The translations under genes and the position numbers were made by a program. The notes below the pieces were generated by a model. It was not told the origin of the DNA, made no database searches, and saw only the letters and a program-made list of their open reading frames with translations. Positions 55,087 to 63,036 of a stretch of 64,000 bases of DNA are shown one piece after another; position 1 is the first letter of the stretch, and every line of letters starts with the position of its first letter. The stretch is from contig JAKVCD010000020.1 in NCBI GenBank assembly GCA_022446815.1, positions 35,260-99,259 on the forward strand. Reading direction: 5' to 3'. This DNA is from Planctomycetota bacterium. Lineage in GTDB: Bacteria; Planctomycetota; UBA1135; GCA-002686595.

Positions 55087-56211
55087 TTATAGGTTCCCGA
55101 GGCTGATCGCGTCCGTCGGGCAATTCCGCGCGCACGCGTGGTCCCGGGTGCACTCGTAGTTCGAGAGCTTGCGCACCGTCGCCTTCTCGCCCTGCGCCCA
55201 GAAGGCATCCGTCTCACAGACCATCTCGCACATCCCGCAGCCCACGCAGCGAGCAGGGTCGAGGTGGATCGAGACAAAGTCGCGCGGCTGTACGGGGCAG
55301 CTCAGCCCATCAACGACCTCTTGTGTCACGAGCCCGCGGGTCGCGGCGTGGCTGGTCAAGACCTTGTAGGCCTCCTCTTCGCCCATCTTGATCACCCCAG
55401 CCACGTCGTCGAAGTCGAAGCGGTGCAGGTGTCCGACCTTCGGCTGGATGAGGACAGTGTTCTGATCGGCGTGCATGTGGAGGGCGTTCTCGACCAGCAC
55501 CTCCTCAGCGATCTCAAAGGAGCGGTACAGGGTCGAGAGCACCCGGCTCTTGTAGTTCGGCGCCTTGAAGGTCGCCTTGACCGTGAGGTCGACGGCGATG
55601 ATGAGGTCAGGCTGCAGCGACTTCGCGAAGCGCAAGGGGACAGCGTCCGTGATGCCACCGTCCATGTAGTGGAAGCCCCCGTGTTGCCAAGGCTCAAAGA
55701 CGCCCGGGAGGCAGCAAGAGGCATAGAGAGCGTCCAAGAGCGGAACTTCGTCGAAGCCAGGCGTACCGAAGAACACGCTGCCGCCGTCCTCGAGCCGGAC
55801 CGCGTTGCAATAGAAGGGGACCTTGAGCTCTCCGAAGCTGCGGTGCGGCACCAGCTCATCGAGCCGCTCTCGGAAGGTGTCTCCGCTGTAAACGCTCGGG
55901 GTCCGCATGCCCTTCAGGAGGAACTTCAAGAAGTTCAGGCGGAAGGTGTTCTCCTTCTGGACCTTGGAGACGGTCTCTTCGATCGCGTCCACGCTGGCTC
56001 CGCCGGCCGCCATCGCGCCCACCAGGGAGCCGATCGAGGTCCCCACGATGGCGTCATAGTGGAGCCCGAGGGTCTGCATCGCGCGCAAGATGCCCACGTG
56101 CGCCATGCCCCGCATCCCGCCACCGCCTAGGACCAAGACGGTCCGAGGACGCCGCGACTCTCCCGCGCCGGGGAGGCGCAAACCGTGAGGAGTAGCTGCC
56201 GCTGAATCCAT
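55087..56211 (-). CDS. Patatin-like phospholipase fused to a ferredoxin domain
   Basis: 374 residues. The patatin part (about 20-305) has the oxyanion loop GGGGMRG, nucleophile Ser59 in GTSIG, and the catalytic Asp in YMDGGITDAV, so it should hydrolyse acyl esters. Residues about 312-374 form a 2x[4Fe-4S] ferredoxin-like domain: CVGCGMCEMVC, then CTRDHACARNCP. In the second motif the middle Cys is Asp (CxxDxxC), as in Pyrococcus furiosus ferredoxin. The ATG at 56211 is chosen as the closest before the fold; GTG or ATG at 56247 or 56229 would add 12 or 6 residues. Divergent from the thiolase gene. A redox-controlled lipase is inference. Confidence 0.87.
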   Translation of the reverse strand: MDSAAATPHGLRLPGAGESRRPRTVLVLGGGGMRGMAHVGILRAMQTLGLHYDAIVGTSIGSLVGAMAAGGASVDAIEETVSKVQKENTFRLNFLKFLLKGMRTPSVYSGDTFRERLDELVPHRSFGELKVPFYCNAVRLEDGGSVFFGTPGFDEVPLLDALYASCCLPGVFEPWQHGGFHYMDGGITDAVPLRFAKSLQPDLIIAVDLTVKATFKAPNYKSRVLSTLYRSFEIAEEVLVENALHMHADQNTVLIQPKVGHLHRFDFDDVAGVIKMGEEEAYKVLTSHAATRGLVTQEVVDGLSCPVQPRDFVSIHLDPARCVGCGMCEMVCETDAFWAQGEKATVRKLSNYECTRDHACARNCPTDAISLGNL

Positions 56212-56318
56212 GCAGGCATTGAAGAGCATCCATGCTGCGGAATCCACCGAAGAAGGCCCTTAGGAATTGCAGACGCGTACAGAGAGATCGACCCGCCCAT
56301 CGCTATGATCCAAAGGGT

Positions 56319-57644
56319 ATGGCCGGCCCGTTGAGTCACGCCCCCGATCGCTCCATCGTCATCGCCGCTGGGCTGCGCGCCCCGCAGGCAAAGGCGGGCG
56401 GTCAATACGCGAAGGAGACGAGCCCGCACCTCGGCGCAGCCGTCGCGCGCGAGCTCTTGCTTCGCACTGGCGTAGACCCGAGCGAGATCGACGCTGTGAT
56501 CTGCGGCTGCGTCGGACAGCCCTTCGACGCAGCCAACGTCGGGCGCGTGATCGCCCTCCGCGCAGGCATCGGCAGAGACGTCCCGGCTCACACGACTGCC
56601 CGTAACTGCGCCAGCGGTATGCAAGCCGTCACGGAAGCGATCACGCAGATCTCAGCCGGCGTCGCAGACTTGCACCTCTGCGTCGGCGTCGAGGTGATGA
56701 GCTCCTATCCGCTCATCATGGGCGAGAAGCTCACGCAGATGTTCGCTTCGATCTTCCAGTCCAAGACCCTCGGCGGGCGGTTGGCCGCCATCGCGAAGTT
56801 CAGGCCCAGCTTCCTCGCCCCAGTCGTCGCGATCACAGAGGGGCTCACCGACCCCACCTGTGACTACATCATGGGCAAGACGGCGGAGCAGATCGCTCGC
56901 GACTTCGGCATCTCGCGCGCAGAGAGCGACGAGTACGCCTGTCAGAGCCACGTCCGCGCCCGTGACGCGCGAGAGCGCGGACGCTTTGATCGAGAGCTGA
57001 TGCCACACATGCCGCTAGGCGCGCGTGAGGGCGCGCGCTCGCTCACAGCCGACGACGGCATCCGCGATCAACAGACGGTGGAGGCCCTCGCGAAGATGCG
57101 GCCCTACTTCGAGAAGCCTGACGGGATCGTCACCATCGGCAACTCGTGCGGGATCACTGATGGCGCCACAGCGCTGCTCATCTGCACCGAAGAGAAGGCG
57201 GAAGAGCTCGGCCTGACGCCGCTCGCGCGGGTGCTCTCTTACTCCTGGGCCGGCTGTGACCCGCGTCGCATGGGGCTAGGCCCTGTCTTCGCGAGCGCCG
57301 CCGCGCTCAAAGAGGCCGACTGCAGGCTCTCCGACGTCGGAGTCGTCGAGCTCAACGAGGCCTTCGCCTCCCAGGTCCTCGCCTGTGAGCGCGCCTTCTC
57401 CTCGAAGGAGTTCGCCAAGGAGCACCTCGGGGTCGGCAGAGCTGTTGGGACCCTAGACCTAGACCGCACGAACAAGAACGGCGGTGCGATCGCCATCGGC
57501 CACCCTGTCGGCGCGACAGGAGCGCGGCTCTTGCTGACCGCCGCACACGAGCTCGAGGAGTCGGATGAGGAGCTCGCCTTGGCGACGCTCTGCATTGGTG
57601 GCGGCCAAGGCGGCGCCGTCGTCTTGGAGAGGATGTCCACATGA
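56319..57644 (+). CDS. fadI: Acetyl-CoA acyltransferase (thiolase, FadI-like)
   Basis: 441 residues. The nucleophile is Cys97 in ARNCASGM; ELNEAFASQV, NKNGGAIAIGHPVGATG (catalytic His) and LCIGGGQGGAVV (second Cys) are all in place. It cleaves 3-oxoacyl-CoA in beta-oxidation. The stop overlaps the start of the multifunctional alpha subunit (ATGA), the arrangement of fadI-fadJ or fadA-fadB complexes; its length favours the FadI/trifunctional-beta branch. The ATG at 56319 is selected; a TATGAT hexamer ends 9 bp upstream. The longer upstream reading is not conserved. Confidence 0.9.
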   Translation: MAGPLSHAPDRSIVIAAGLRAPQAKAGGQYAKETSPHLGAAVARELLLRTGVDPSEIDAVICGCVGQPFDAANVGRVIALRAGIGRDVPAHTTARNCASGMQAVTEAITQISAGVADLHLCVGVEVMSSYPLIMGEKLTQMFASIFQSKTLGGRLAAIAKFRPSFLAPVVAITEGLTDPTCDYIMGKTAEQIARDFGISRAESDEYACQSHVRARDARERGRFDRELMPHMPLGAREGARSLTADDGIRDQQTVEALAKMRPYFEKPDGIVTIGNSCGITDGATALLICTEEKAEELGLTPLARVLSYSWAGCDPRRMGLGPVFASAAALKEADCRLSDVGVVELNEAFASQVLACERAFSSKEFAKEHLGVGRAVGTLDLDRTNKNGGAIAIGHPVGATGARLLLTAAHELEESDEELALATLCIGGGQGGAVVLERMST

Positions 57645-59869
57645 TCGACGTCGACCTCACAGGCCTGCCGCTCCCGGCCGACGCCCCCGAGGCTGGCGCC
57701 TGCGTTGAGCTCGAGCGGCCCGAGGCGGGGCTCGTGATCCTTCGACTCGTCCCGCCGCACCGAAGCCTCGCGGTCCTCGACCTCCCGCTCATGCGCGACC
57801 TCGCGGTCGCCATCGACGAGCTCTCACGTGAGGAGGGCCTGAAGGGCCTCGTCATCACAGGGCGCGAGCCTGGCTCCTTCGCCGCTGGCGCTGACATCGA
57901 CGGCATAGAGCGCGTCACAGATGAGGAGACCGTCGGACGTACTGTGCGCCTCGGCCAGGCGGTGTTTGAGGGCCTCCACGCGCTCTCCACCCGCCGCAAA
58001 GGGCGCGTGCGCACGATCGCCGCGGTCGGTGGCCCTGTCCCTGGCGGCGCCTTCGAGCTCTCCCTCTCGTGCAGCTACATCGTCGCCGCTGATCTCCCGA
58101 GCACGAAGATCGGACTGCCGGAGACGCAGCTCGGCATCCTCCCAGCCTGGGGCGGCTGCACGCGCCTCCCGCGCCGCGTCGGCGTGCCGGCCTCCTTGGC
58201 CGGGATCCTCGCGGGCAAGCTCTTGCCTGCGAAGGCCGCCTACAAGAAGGGCTGGATCGATCGCGTCACCCCCGCAGAGCGCTTGATCGAGGTCGCCTCC
58301 TCACTCGCGATGGGTCGCCTCAAGGCGAAGCGCCGCGCGCGCGGCTTCGTCGGAGCTTGGCTCGTCGACAGAAACCCCATCGCGGCGAGCATCCTCGAGC
58401 GCGGCGCGATCAAGCAGGTCGAGGCCCGCGCCAAGGGGCACTATCCGGCGCCCATCGAGGCAGCCAAGGTCGTCGCTTGGTCCTGCCTGCGCTCCCGCGC
58501 CAAGAGCCTTGAGGCTGAGGCCGTGGCGGCCTCCAAGCTCGCGGTCGGCTCGGTGTGCAAGAGTCTCGTCGGGGTGTTCCAACTGATGGAGGCCGCGAAG
58601 AAGCTCAGCAAGGGTCCCGATGGCGAGGCGCCGGCGCCCCTCGAGCGCGGCGCCGTCTTGGGCGCAGGCGTGATGGGCGGCGCGATCGCGAGCTTGATGG
58701 CAGAGAAAGGGGTCGAGACCCGTCTCTTCGACATCGCCCCGGAGGGCATCGACGCAGCCGTAATCCTTCACCGCAAAGAGCTCGCCAAGAAAAAGAAGCG
58801 TCGCAGGCTAGAGCGCCACGCGCACGACGCTGCGGTCGATCGGCTGACGAGCTCGACCGAGCTCATCGGCTTTGATCGCGTAGAGCTCGTCGTCGAGGCC
58901 GTGGCGGAGGTCCTCGAGGTGAAGCACGACGTGCTCGGCAAGCTCGCCGAGCGCTGCGCAGCTGACACGATCCTCGCCACGAACACGTCTTCACTCTCCG
59001 TCGATGACATCGCCGCGCCGCTTCCGAACCCTGAGCGAGTCGTGGGGATGCACTTCTTCAACCCGGTCAGGAAGATGCCGCTCGTCGAGATCGTCCGTGG
59101 CAGCAAGACCTCGGATGAGGTCGTCAGAGAGACCGCCGCCCTCGCGCTGCGAATGGGCAAGACGCCCGTCGTCGTGAAAGACGTCGCGGGCTTCCTCGTC
59201 AATCGATTGCTCGGCCCCTACCTAGATGAGGCGATCCGACTCTATACAGCTGGAGTGAGCCCCGAGCGCCTCGACCGGCTCGCGGAGCAATTTGGAATGC
59301 CCATGGGACCGATCAGGCTCTTGGACGAGGTCGGTCTCGACATCGCAGGACACGCAGCGCTCTCCTTGCACGCTGCCTATGGCGATCGCATGGCGCCATG
59401 CACGGCGATCCGCCCGCTGCTCGAGGCAGGGCATTTAGGCAAGAAGACCGGCAGCGGCTTCTATGAGCACAGCGGGGGTAAGTCCGCGGCCACAGCGCCG
59501 CAGCTGAACCCCAAGCTCTCTGCGCTCGCGCCGCAGACCTCGACCGAGGGCGCAGAGCTCGCCGACAGCGTCATTGTCGACCACCTCACCTTTGCGATGC
59601 TGGCCGAGGGCCTGCGCGCCTTGGGCGAGGGCGTCACCCAAACCCCGGACGAGCTCGACCTCGCCACGGTCTTCGGCATGGGCTTCGCGCCCTTCCGCGG
59701 CGGCCTGCTTCGCTGGGCAGATACCCTCGGCGCATCCGAGGTCCAACGCCGCCTCGAGTCCCTGCGCGCCTCCAAGCTGGTGCAAGCTCGCGGCGCAGGC
59801 GCAGCCCGCTTCGACACGCCTGAGCTGCTCGAGCAGTACGCCGCAGAGGGCCGGAAGTTTCGCCCCTGA
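57641..59869 (+). CDS. fadJ: Multifunctional fatty acid oxidation alpha subunit (FadJ-like)
   Basis: 742 residues. The N-terminal crotonase domain (about 1-200) has FAAGADIDG and both catalytic Glu (GGAFELSL, GLPETQLGI). The central NAD-binding domain begins near 340 (GAVLGAGVMGGAIASLMAEKG), followed by the 3-hydroxyacyl-CoA dehydrogenase segment HFFNPVRKMPLVEIV and two C-terminal domains. It hydrates enoyl-CoA and oxidises the 3-hydroxyacyl-CoA, passing product to the thiolase encoded just upstream with which it should form a complex. All catalytic markers are intact. Confidence 0.93.
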   Translation: MIDVDLTGLPLPADAPEAGACVELERPEAGLVILRLVPPHRSLAVLDLPLMRDLAVAIDELSREEGLKGLVITGREPGSFAAGADIDGIERVTDEETVGRTVRLGQAVFEGLHALSTRRKGRVRTIAAVGGPVPGGAFELSLSCSYIVAADLPSTKIGLPETQLGILPAWGGCTRLPRRVGVPASLAGILAGKLLPAKAAYKKGWIDRVTPAERLIEVASSLAMGRLKAKRRARGFVGAWLVDRNPIAASILERGAIKQVEARAKGHYPAPIEAAKVVAWSCLRSRAKSLEAEAVAASKLAVGSVCKSLVGVFQLMEAAKKLSKGPDGEAPAPLERGAVLGAGVMGGAIASLMAEKGVETRLFDIAPEGIDAAVILHRKELAKKKKRRRLERHAHDAAVDRLTSSTELIGFDRVELVVEAVAEVLEVKHDVLGKLAERCAADTILATNTSSLSVDDIAAPLPNPERVVGMHFFNPVRKMPLVEIVRGSKTSDEVVRETAALALRMGKTPVVVKDVAGFLVNRLLGPYLDEAIRLYTAGVSPERLDRLAEQFGMPMGPIRLLDEVGLDIAGHAALSLHAAYGDRMAPCTAIRPLLEAGHLGKKTGSGFYEHSGGKSAATAPQLNPKLSALAPQTSTEGAELADSVIVDHLTFAMLAEGLRALGEGVTQTPDELDLATVFGMGFAPFRGGLLRWADTLGASEVQRRLESLRASKLVQARGAGAARFDTPELLEQYAAEGRKFRP

Positions 59870-59872
59870 GCC

Positions 59873-59896
59873 CCTGAGACGCTGAGACGCTGAGAC
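59873..59896. repeat. Three tandem copies of an 8-bp unit
   Basis: The unit GCTGAGAC (first copy CCTGAGAC) is repeated three times immediately after the fadJ stop, in the 116-bp gap before a secreted-protein gene. It has no recognised function and may be simple slippage. Confidence 0.6.
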
Positions 59897-59985
59897 GCTC
59901 GCTTGAGGGTGCTTAAGACCTTTTCAAACGGGTTTTTCAGAGTGTCGTAGGATGGAGGCCTCGGGGCAGTCTCCCTGGGACCATC

Positions 59986-61152
59986 ATGCGAACGCTTCAG
60001 CTCCTCGCCCTCACCCTCGGGCTCAGCTCCACGGCCGTCGCCCAAGAGGCGACCCTCGTGGCGCACTACAGGCTCGATGAGACCGCGGGGGCCGTGCTCA
60101 CCGACTCGGCGGGGCAAGGAGGAGACGCTGTCCTGCAAGGCAGCTATCAGCTCGGGACCTTAGGCGCGGCGAACGGGACAGGTGGCGCCGTCACCTTCGA
60201 CGAGGCCGGCTTGGGCATGGGCGTCGTCCCCAACGGTCCGACCCTCGGCAGCCTGCGCAACGACCTCTCCGTAACGGCCTGGATCAACCCAGTGAGCTAC
60301 GGCTCGGCCAACCTCGGACGAATCTTCTCCGGAGATGACTCGGCCTGGTCTTGTGGGATCAAGAACAACGGCCTGCGCTTCACCACGCGCTTCATCCAAG
60401 ACTACGACCTGAACGGCACGATCGTCCCGCTCAACCAGTGGACTCATCTCGGCTATGTGATGAACGCCACCAACGATGTGAGCTTCTACATCAACGGTGT
60501 CAACGTCGGCACAGTCTTCGGCTCGAGCCCTGCGGGAGCCCCGGCTGGCGACTGGTTGATCGGCGCCTTCCGTACGGTCTTACCTCCGTCTGAGTGCTTC
60601 GACGGCGCCATCGACGACATCCAGATCTACTCCGGCGCGCTCAGCGACGCGGACATAGCGAGCCTCTTCGCAGCTCCGGGATCGACCCTCGGCGGAGGAG
60701 CGACCTTCTGCGCTGGCGACGACTCGGGCACCCTCTGCCCCTGCGGTAATCCGGGGACATCAGACTCTGGCTGCCAGAACTCCTCCGGAGTCGGCGCGAG
60801 CATCGGCACACAAGGGCTCGCTAGTGCGAGCAGTCAGACCTTGGTCCTCACCGCGACCGGTCTGCCCTCCAACCAGCTCGGCATCTTCTTCCAAGGGAAC
60901 AACTCCCTCAACGGCGGCCTCGGCGTCCAGTTCGGTGACGGGCTGCGCTGCGTAGGCGGGGCAGCGAGGCGCCTCCAGATCGTGAGCACCGACTTCAGCG
61001 GCGCGACCCAGACCAGCGTGGACGTCGCCGCGCGCGGCGGCGTGCTAGCCGGAGACATCAAGCGCTATCAGCTCTGGTACTCCGACCCCGGCACCCTCTG
61101 CGGGTCACTCTTCAACCTCTCGAACGCAGTCGAGCTCAGCTGGCAGCCCTAG
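59986..61152 (+). CDS. Secreted LamG-like protein with Cys-rich tail (copy D)
   Basis: 388 residues with signal peptide MRTLQLLALTLGLSSTAVAQ. Residues about 22-225 form a LamG/concanavalin-like domain: LVAHYRLDETAG, VTFDEAG, LSVTAWINP, QWTHLGYVMN, FYINGV and DDIQIYSGALSD, a fold that binds glycans or proteins. The last 148 residues (bases 60706-61149) are the shared tail, with FCAGDDSGTLCPCGN, GDGLRCVGG and YQLWYSDP. It overlaps the convergent dapD end by 4 bp at CTAG. Probably a surface-exposed binding protein. Confidence 0.87.
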   Translation: MRTLQLLALTLGLSSTAVAQEATLVAHYRLDETAGAVLTDSAGQGGDAVLQGSYQLGTLGAANGTGGAVTFDEAGLGMGVVPNGPTLGSLRNDLSVTAWINPVSYGSANLGRIFSGDDSAWSCGIKNNGLRFTTRFIQDYDLNGTIVPLNQWTHLGYVMNATNDVSFYINGVNVGTVFGSSPAGAPAGDWLIGAFRTVLPPSECFDGAIDDIQIYSGALSDADIASLFAAPGSTLGGGATFCAGDDSGTLCPCGNPGTSDSGCQNSSGVGASIGTQGLASASSQTLVLTATGLPSNQLGIFFQGNNSLNGGLGVQFGDGLRCVGGAARRLQIVSTDFSGATQTSVDVAARGGVLAGDIKRYQLWYSDPGTLCGSLFNLSNAVELSWQP

Positions 61153-61928
61153 CGCAGCGCCTCTTCCAAGGCGGTGCGGGCGTCGGTCCCCTCGTCGCGG
61201 TACTTGACGACGATGGCACAGGAGGCGCTGAGCCCCATCGCTCGCGCGTACTCCGTCTCGAGGGCGCGCACTCCAGGGACTACGACGGCTCCTGCGGGGA
61301 CCTGCAGCGGGGCGTCAGGGGTGCCAGTGAGCGTCTCCTCGCGCACGAGGTCGAAGAGTGGCGTCGTCGCCGTGAGCACGACACCTGAGGCGAGGACTGC
61401 GCCAGCGCCGACGAGGACCCCCTCATACAAGCCCGTGTTCCCGCCGAGGAACGCGCCGTCTTCGATGATCACCGGACGCGCTCCGGCCGGCTCGAGGACG
61501 CCGCCCACCTGACAAGCTGCAGAGACGTGGACGCCGCGCCCGACCTGAGCGCAGGTGCCGACGAGAGCGTGACTGTCGACCATCGCCCCCTCTCCGACGT
61601 GAGCGCCGACGTTGATGTACATGGGCGGCATGCAGACGACGCCCGCCCCGACGTAGCTGCCGCGCCGGATAGCGGATCCACCGGGGACGACGCGCACGCC
61701 GTCTTCTGCCGTGAAGCGCCGCACGGGGAGGGCCGCCTTGTCGCGGAACATGCGCGCGCCCGCCGAGACCTCGACCCCCTGCTCGACGATCTCGCTCTCT
61801 CGAAAGATCTCGAGGATGGCCTCTTTGACCCAAGCATGGACGATCCATCCGCCCGCGCCGTCGGGCTCTGCGGCCCGAACCTCGCCGCGCTCGAGGGCGT
61901 CGAGGAGCGCCTCGCCTCGCAGACTCAC
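61149..61928 (-). CDS. dapD: Tetrahydrodipicolinate N-succinyltransferase
   Basis: 259 residues with a left-handed beta-helix. The stretches GSYVGAGVVCMPPMYINVGA and GEGAMVDSHALVGTCAQVG, and later GAFLGGNTGLYEGV, are the conserved DapD core, which succinylates tetrahydrodipicolinate in lysine/meso-diaminopimelate synthesis. Slightly shorter than E. coli DapD (274). The GTG start overlaps the stop of the M20 peptidase gene (GTGA), placing two steps of the succinylase route in one operon. Diaminopimelate is a peptidoglycan component, which bears on cell-wall synthesis in this organism. Confidence 0.92.
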   Translation of the reverse strand: MSLRGEALLDALERGEVRAAEPDGAGGWIVHAWVKEAILEIFRESEIVEQGVEVSAGARMFRDKAALPVRRFTAEDGVRVVPGGSAIRRGSYVGAGVVCMPPMYINVGAHVGEGAMVDSHALVGTCAQVGRGVHVSAACQVGGVLEPAGARPVIIEDGAFLGGNTGLYEGVLVGAGAVLASGVVLTATTPLFDLVREETLTGTPDAPLQVPAGAVVVPGVRALETEYARAMGLSASCAIVVKYRDEGTDARTALEEALR

Positions 61929-62944
61929 GCCTTAGCCTCCGCGAGCGCGAGCAGGTCCTGCGCGAGGTTCGCGTACTCGGTCACCGCGAAGTCGAGGTCT
62001 CGCTTGGCGACCTTCTCTCCTGCAGTGTGGGCGTCGAGGATCGCGCCAGGCCCCATGAGCACCGGCGTCCCCCAGTTCGGCATATGCGGCGCGTCGGTCC
62101 CGAAGGCCACGACCTGCGACTCCCGCCCCTCAGGGACATGGAACTCCACAGGTGGGTATCCCTTCCAGCGCTCGGTGATCTCGACGTGATCGCCGAGGAG
62201 CCCTTCGAGCCGCGCCTCGACCACATCAGGATCCTCCACGGTCCGGAAGAGCGCCACCGCGCTGGCCTCGTCAGCGAAGACGTTCGGAGCGATGCCGCCT
62301 TGAATGAGTCCGAGGTTTAGGTTGCCCTCGCCGAAGAGCGGGTGCGTCCCCCACTCCGAAGAGAGCACGCGCTGGCAGCACCCGACGAGCTCGTGGATGG
62401 CGGAGGGTCCGCCAGGCTGGGAGCTGTGTCCGGGGACGCCCTTGGCCAGGAGGGTCGCCTTGTAGATGCCCTTGTGACCTGCGCAGTAGGTGAGTCCCGT
62501 GGGCTCACCGATGATCGTGTACTTCGGAGCCCATGGGTCCGCTAGGTGCCTGTTCGCGTGAGCCGCCCCAACAGAGTCGATCTCTTCTCCGACGGTGAAG
62601 AGGAAGCCGACGCGGTCCTCGCCGCGCTTGAGGAGCTCGACCCCAGCGGCGATCTGGCTCACAGCCTGCCCCTTGGCGTCGCAGGACCCTCGGCCATAGA
62701 CGTACTCAGAGTCTTGCCGGACGCCGAAGAAGGGCGGGACCGTGTCGAGGTGCGTGCAGAAGACGACCTCTGGCCTCCCTGCCCGCGCGAGCACGTTGAA
62801 GCGCCCTGGAGCCACCTCCTGACGCTCAACGTCGAAGCCTACAGATCTGAGCTTGCGACACAGCGCGTCCCCATAGCTCCCCTCCTCCCCCGTCACCGAG
62901 GGGATCTCGATCCAGTCCGAGAGGTCACGTACGAGTTCGCTCAT
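61925..62944 (-). CDS. dapE: M20 metallopeptidase, probable succinyl-diaminopimelate desuccinylase
   Basis: 339 residues of the M20/ArgE/DapE family. Metal-binding and catalytic markers are FCTHLDTVPPF (His, Asp), YGRGSCDAKGQ (bridging Asp) and FTVGEEID (Glu pair). It removes the succinyl group from succinyl-diaminopimelate if it is DapE; acetylornithine deacetylase is an alternative. Translational coupling to dapD favours DapE. The ATG at 62944 is used because the only longer option is a TTG adding 11 poorly conserved residues. Confidence 0.83.
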   Translation of the reverse strand: MSELVRDLSDWIEIPSVTGEEGSYGDALCRKLRSVGFDVERQEVAPGRFNVLARAGRPEVVFCTHLDTVPPFFGVRQDSEYVYGRGSCDAKGQAVSQIAAGVELLKRGEDRVGFLFTVGEEIDSVGAAHANRHLADPWAPKYTIIGEPTGLTYCAGHKGIYKATLLAKGVPGHSSQPGGPSAIHELVGCCQRVLSSEWGTHPLFGEGNLNLGLIQGGIAPNVFADEASAVALFRTVEDPDVVEARLEGLLGDHVEITERWKGYPPVEFHVPEGRESQVVAFGTDAPHMPNWGTPVLMGPGAILDAHTAGEKVAKRDLDFAVTEYANLAQDLLALAEAKA

Positions 62945-62982
62945 GAACGGAGTGTACGAGAGCAGAGGCTCAGCCAAAAGGA

Positions 62983-63018
62983 GCGGGGCCCCCCAGCGTC
63001 TCCGCCGGGGGGCCCCGC
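62983..63018 (-). terminator. Strong hairpin terminator
   Basis: A perfect 12-bp stem (GCGGGGCCCCCC/GGGGGGCCCCGC) with a 12-base loop begins 19 bp after the stop of the minus-strand copy E gene. The transcript then reads TCCTTTTGG, a short T-run. It is the clearest terminator of the window and insulates the copy E gene from dapE downstream. Confidence 0.8.
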
Positions 63019-63036
63019 GTTCAATTCAGCGGGCTC

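Noticed and set aside
55138..56130. 330-residue plus-strand open frame opposite the patatin-ferredoxin gene
   Set aside because: It lies wholly antisense to a well-supported gene; long antisense frames are expected at this GC content and its sequence shows no family.
59873..59896. CRISPR-like repeats
   Set aside because: Units are only 8 bp with no spacers; it is a simple tandem repeat.
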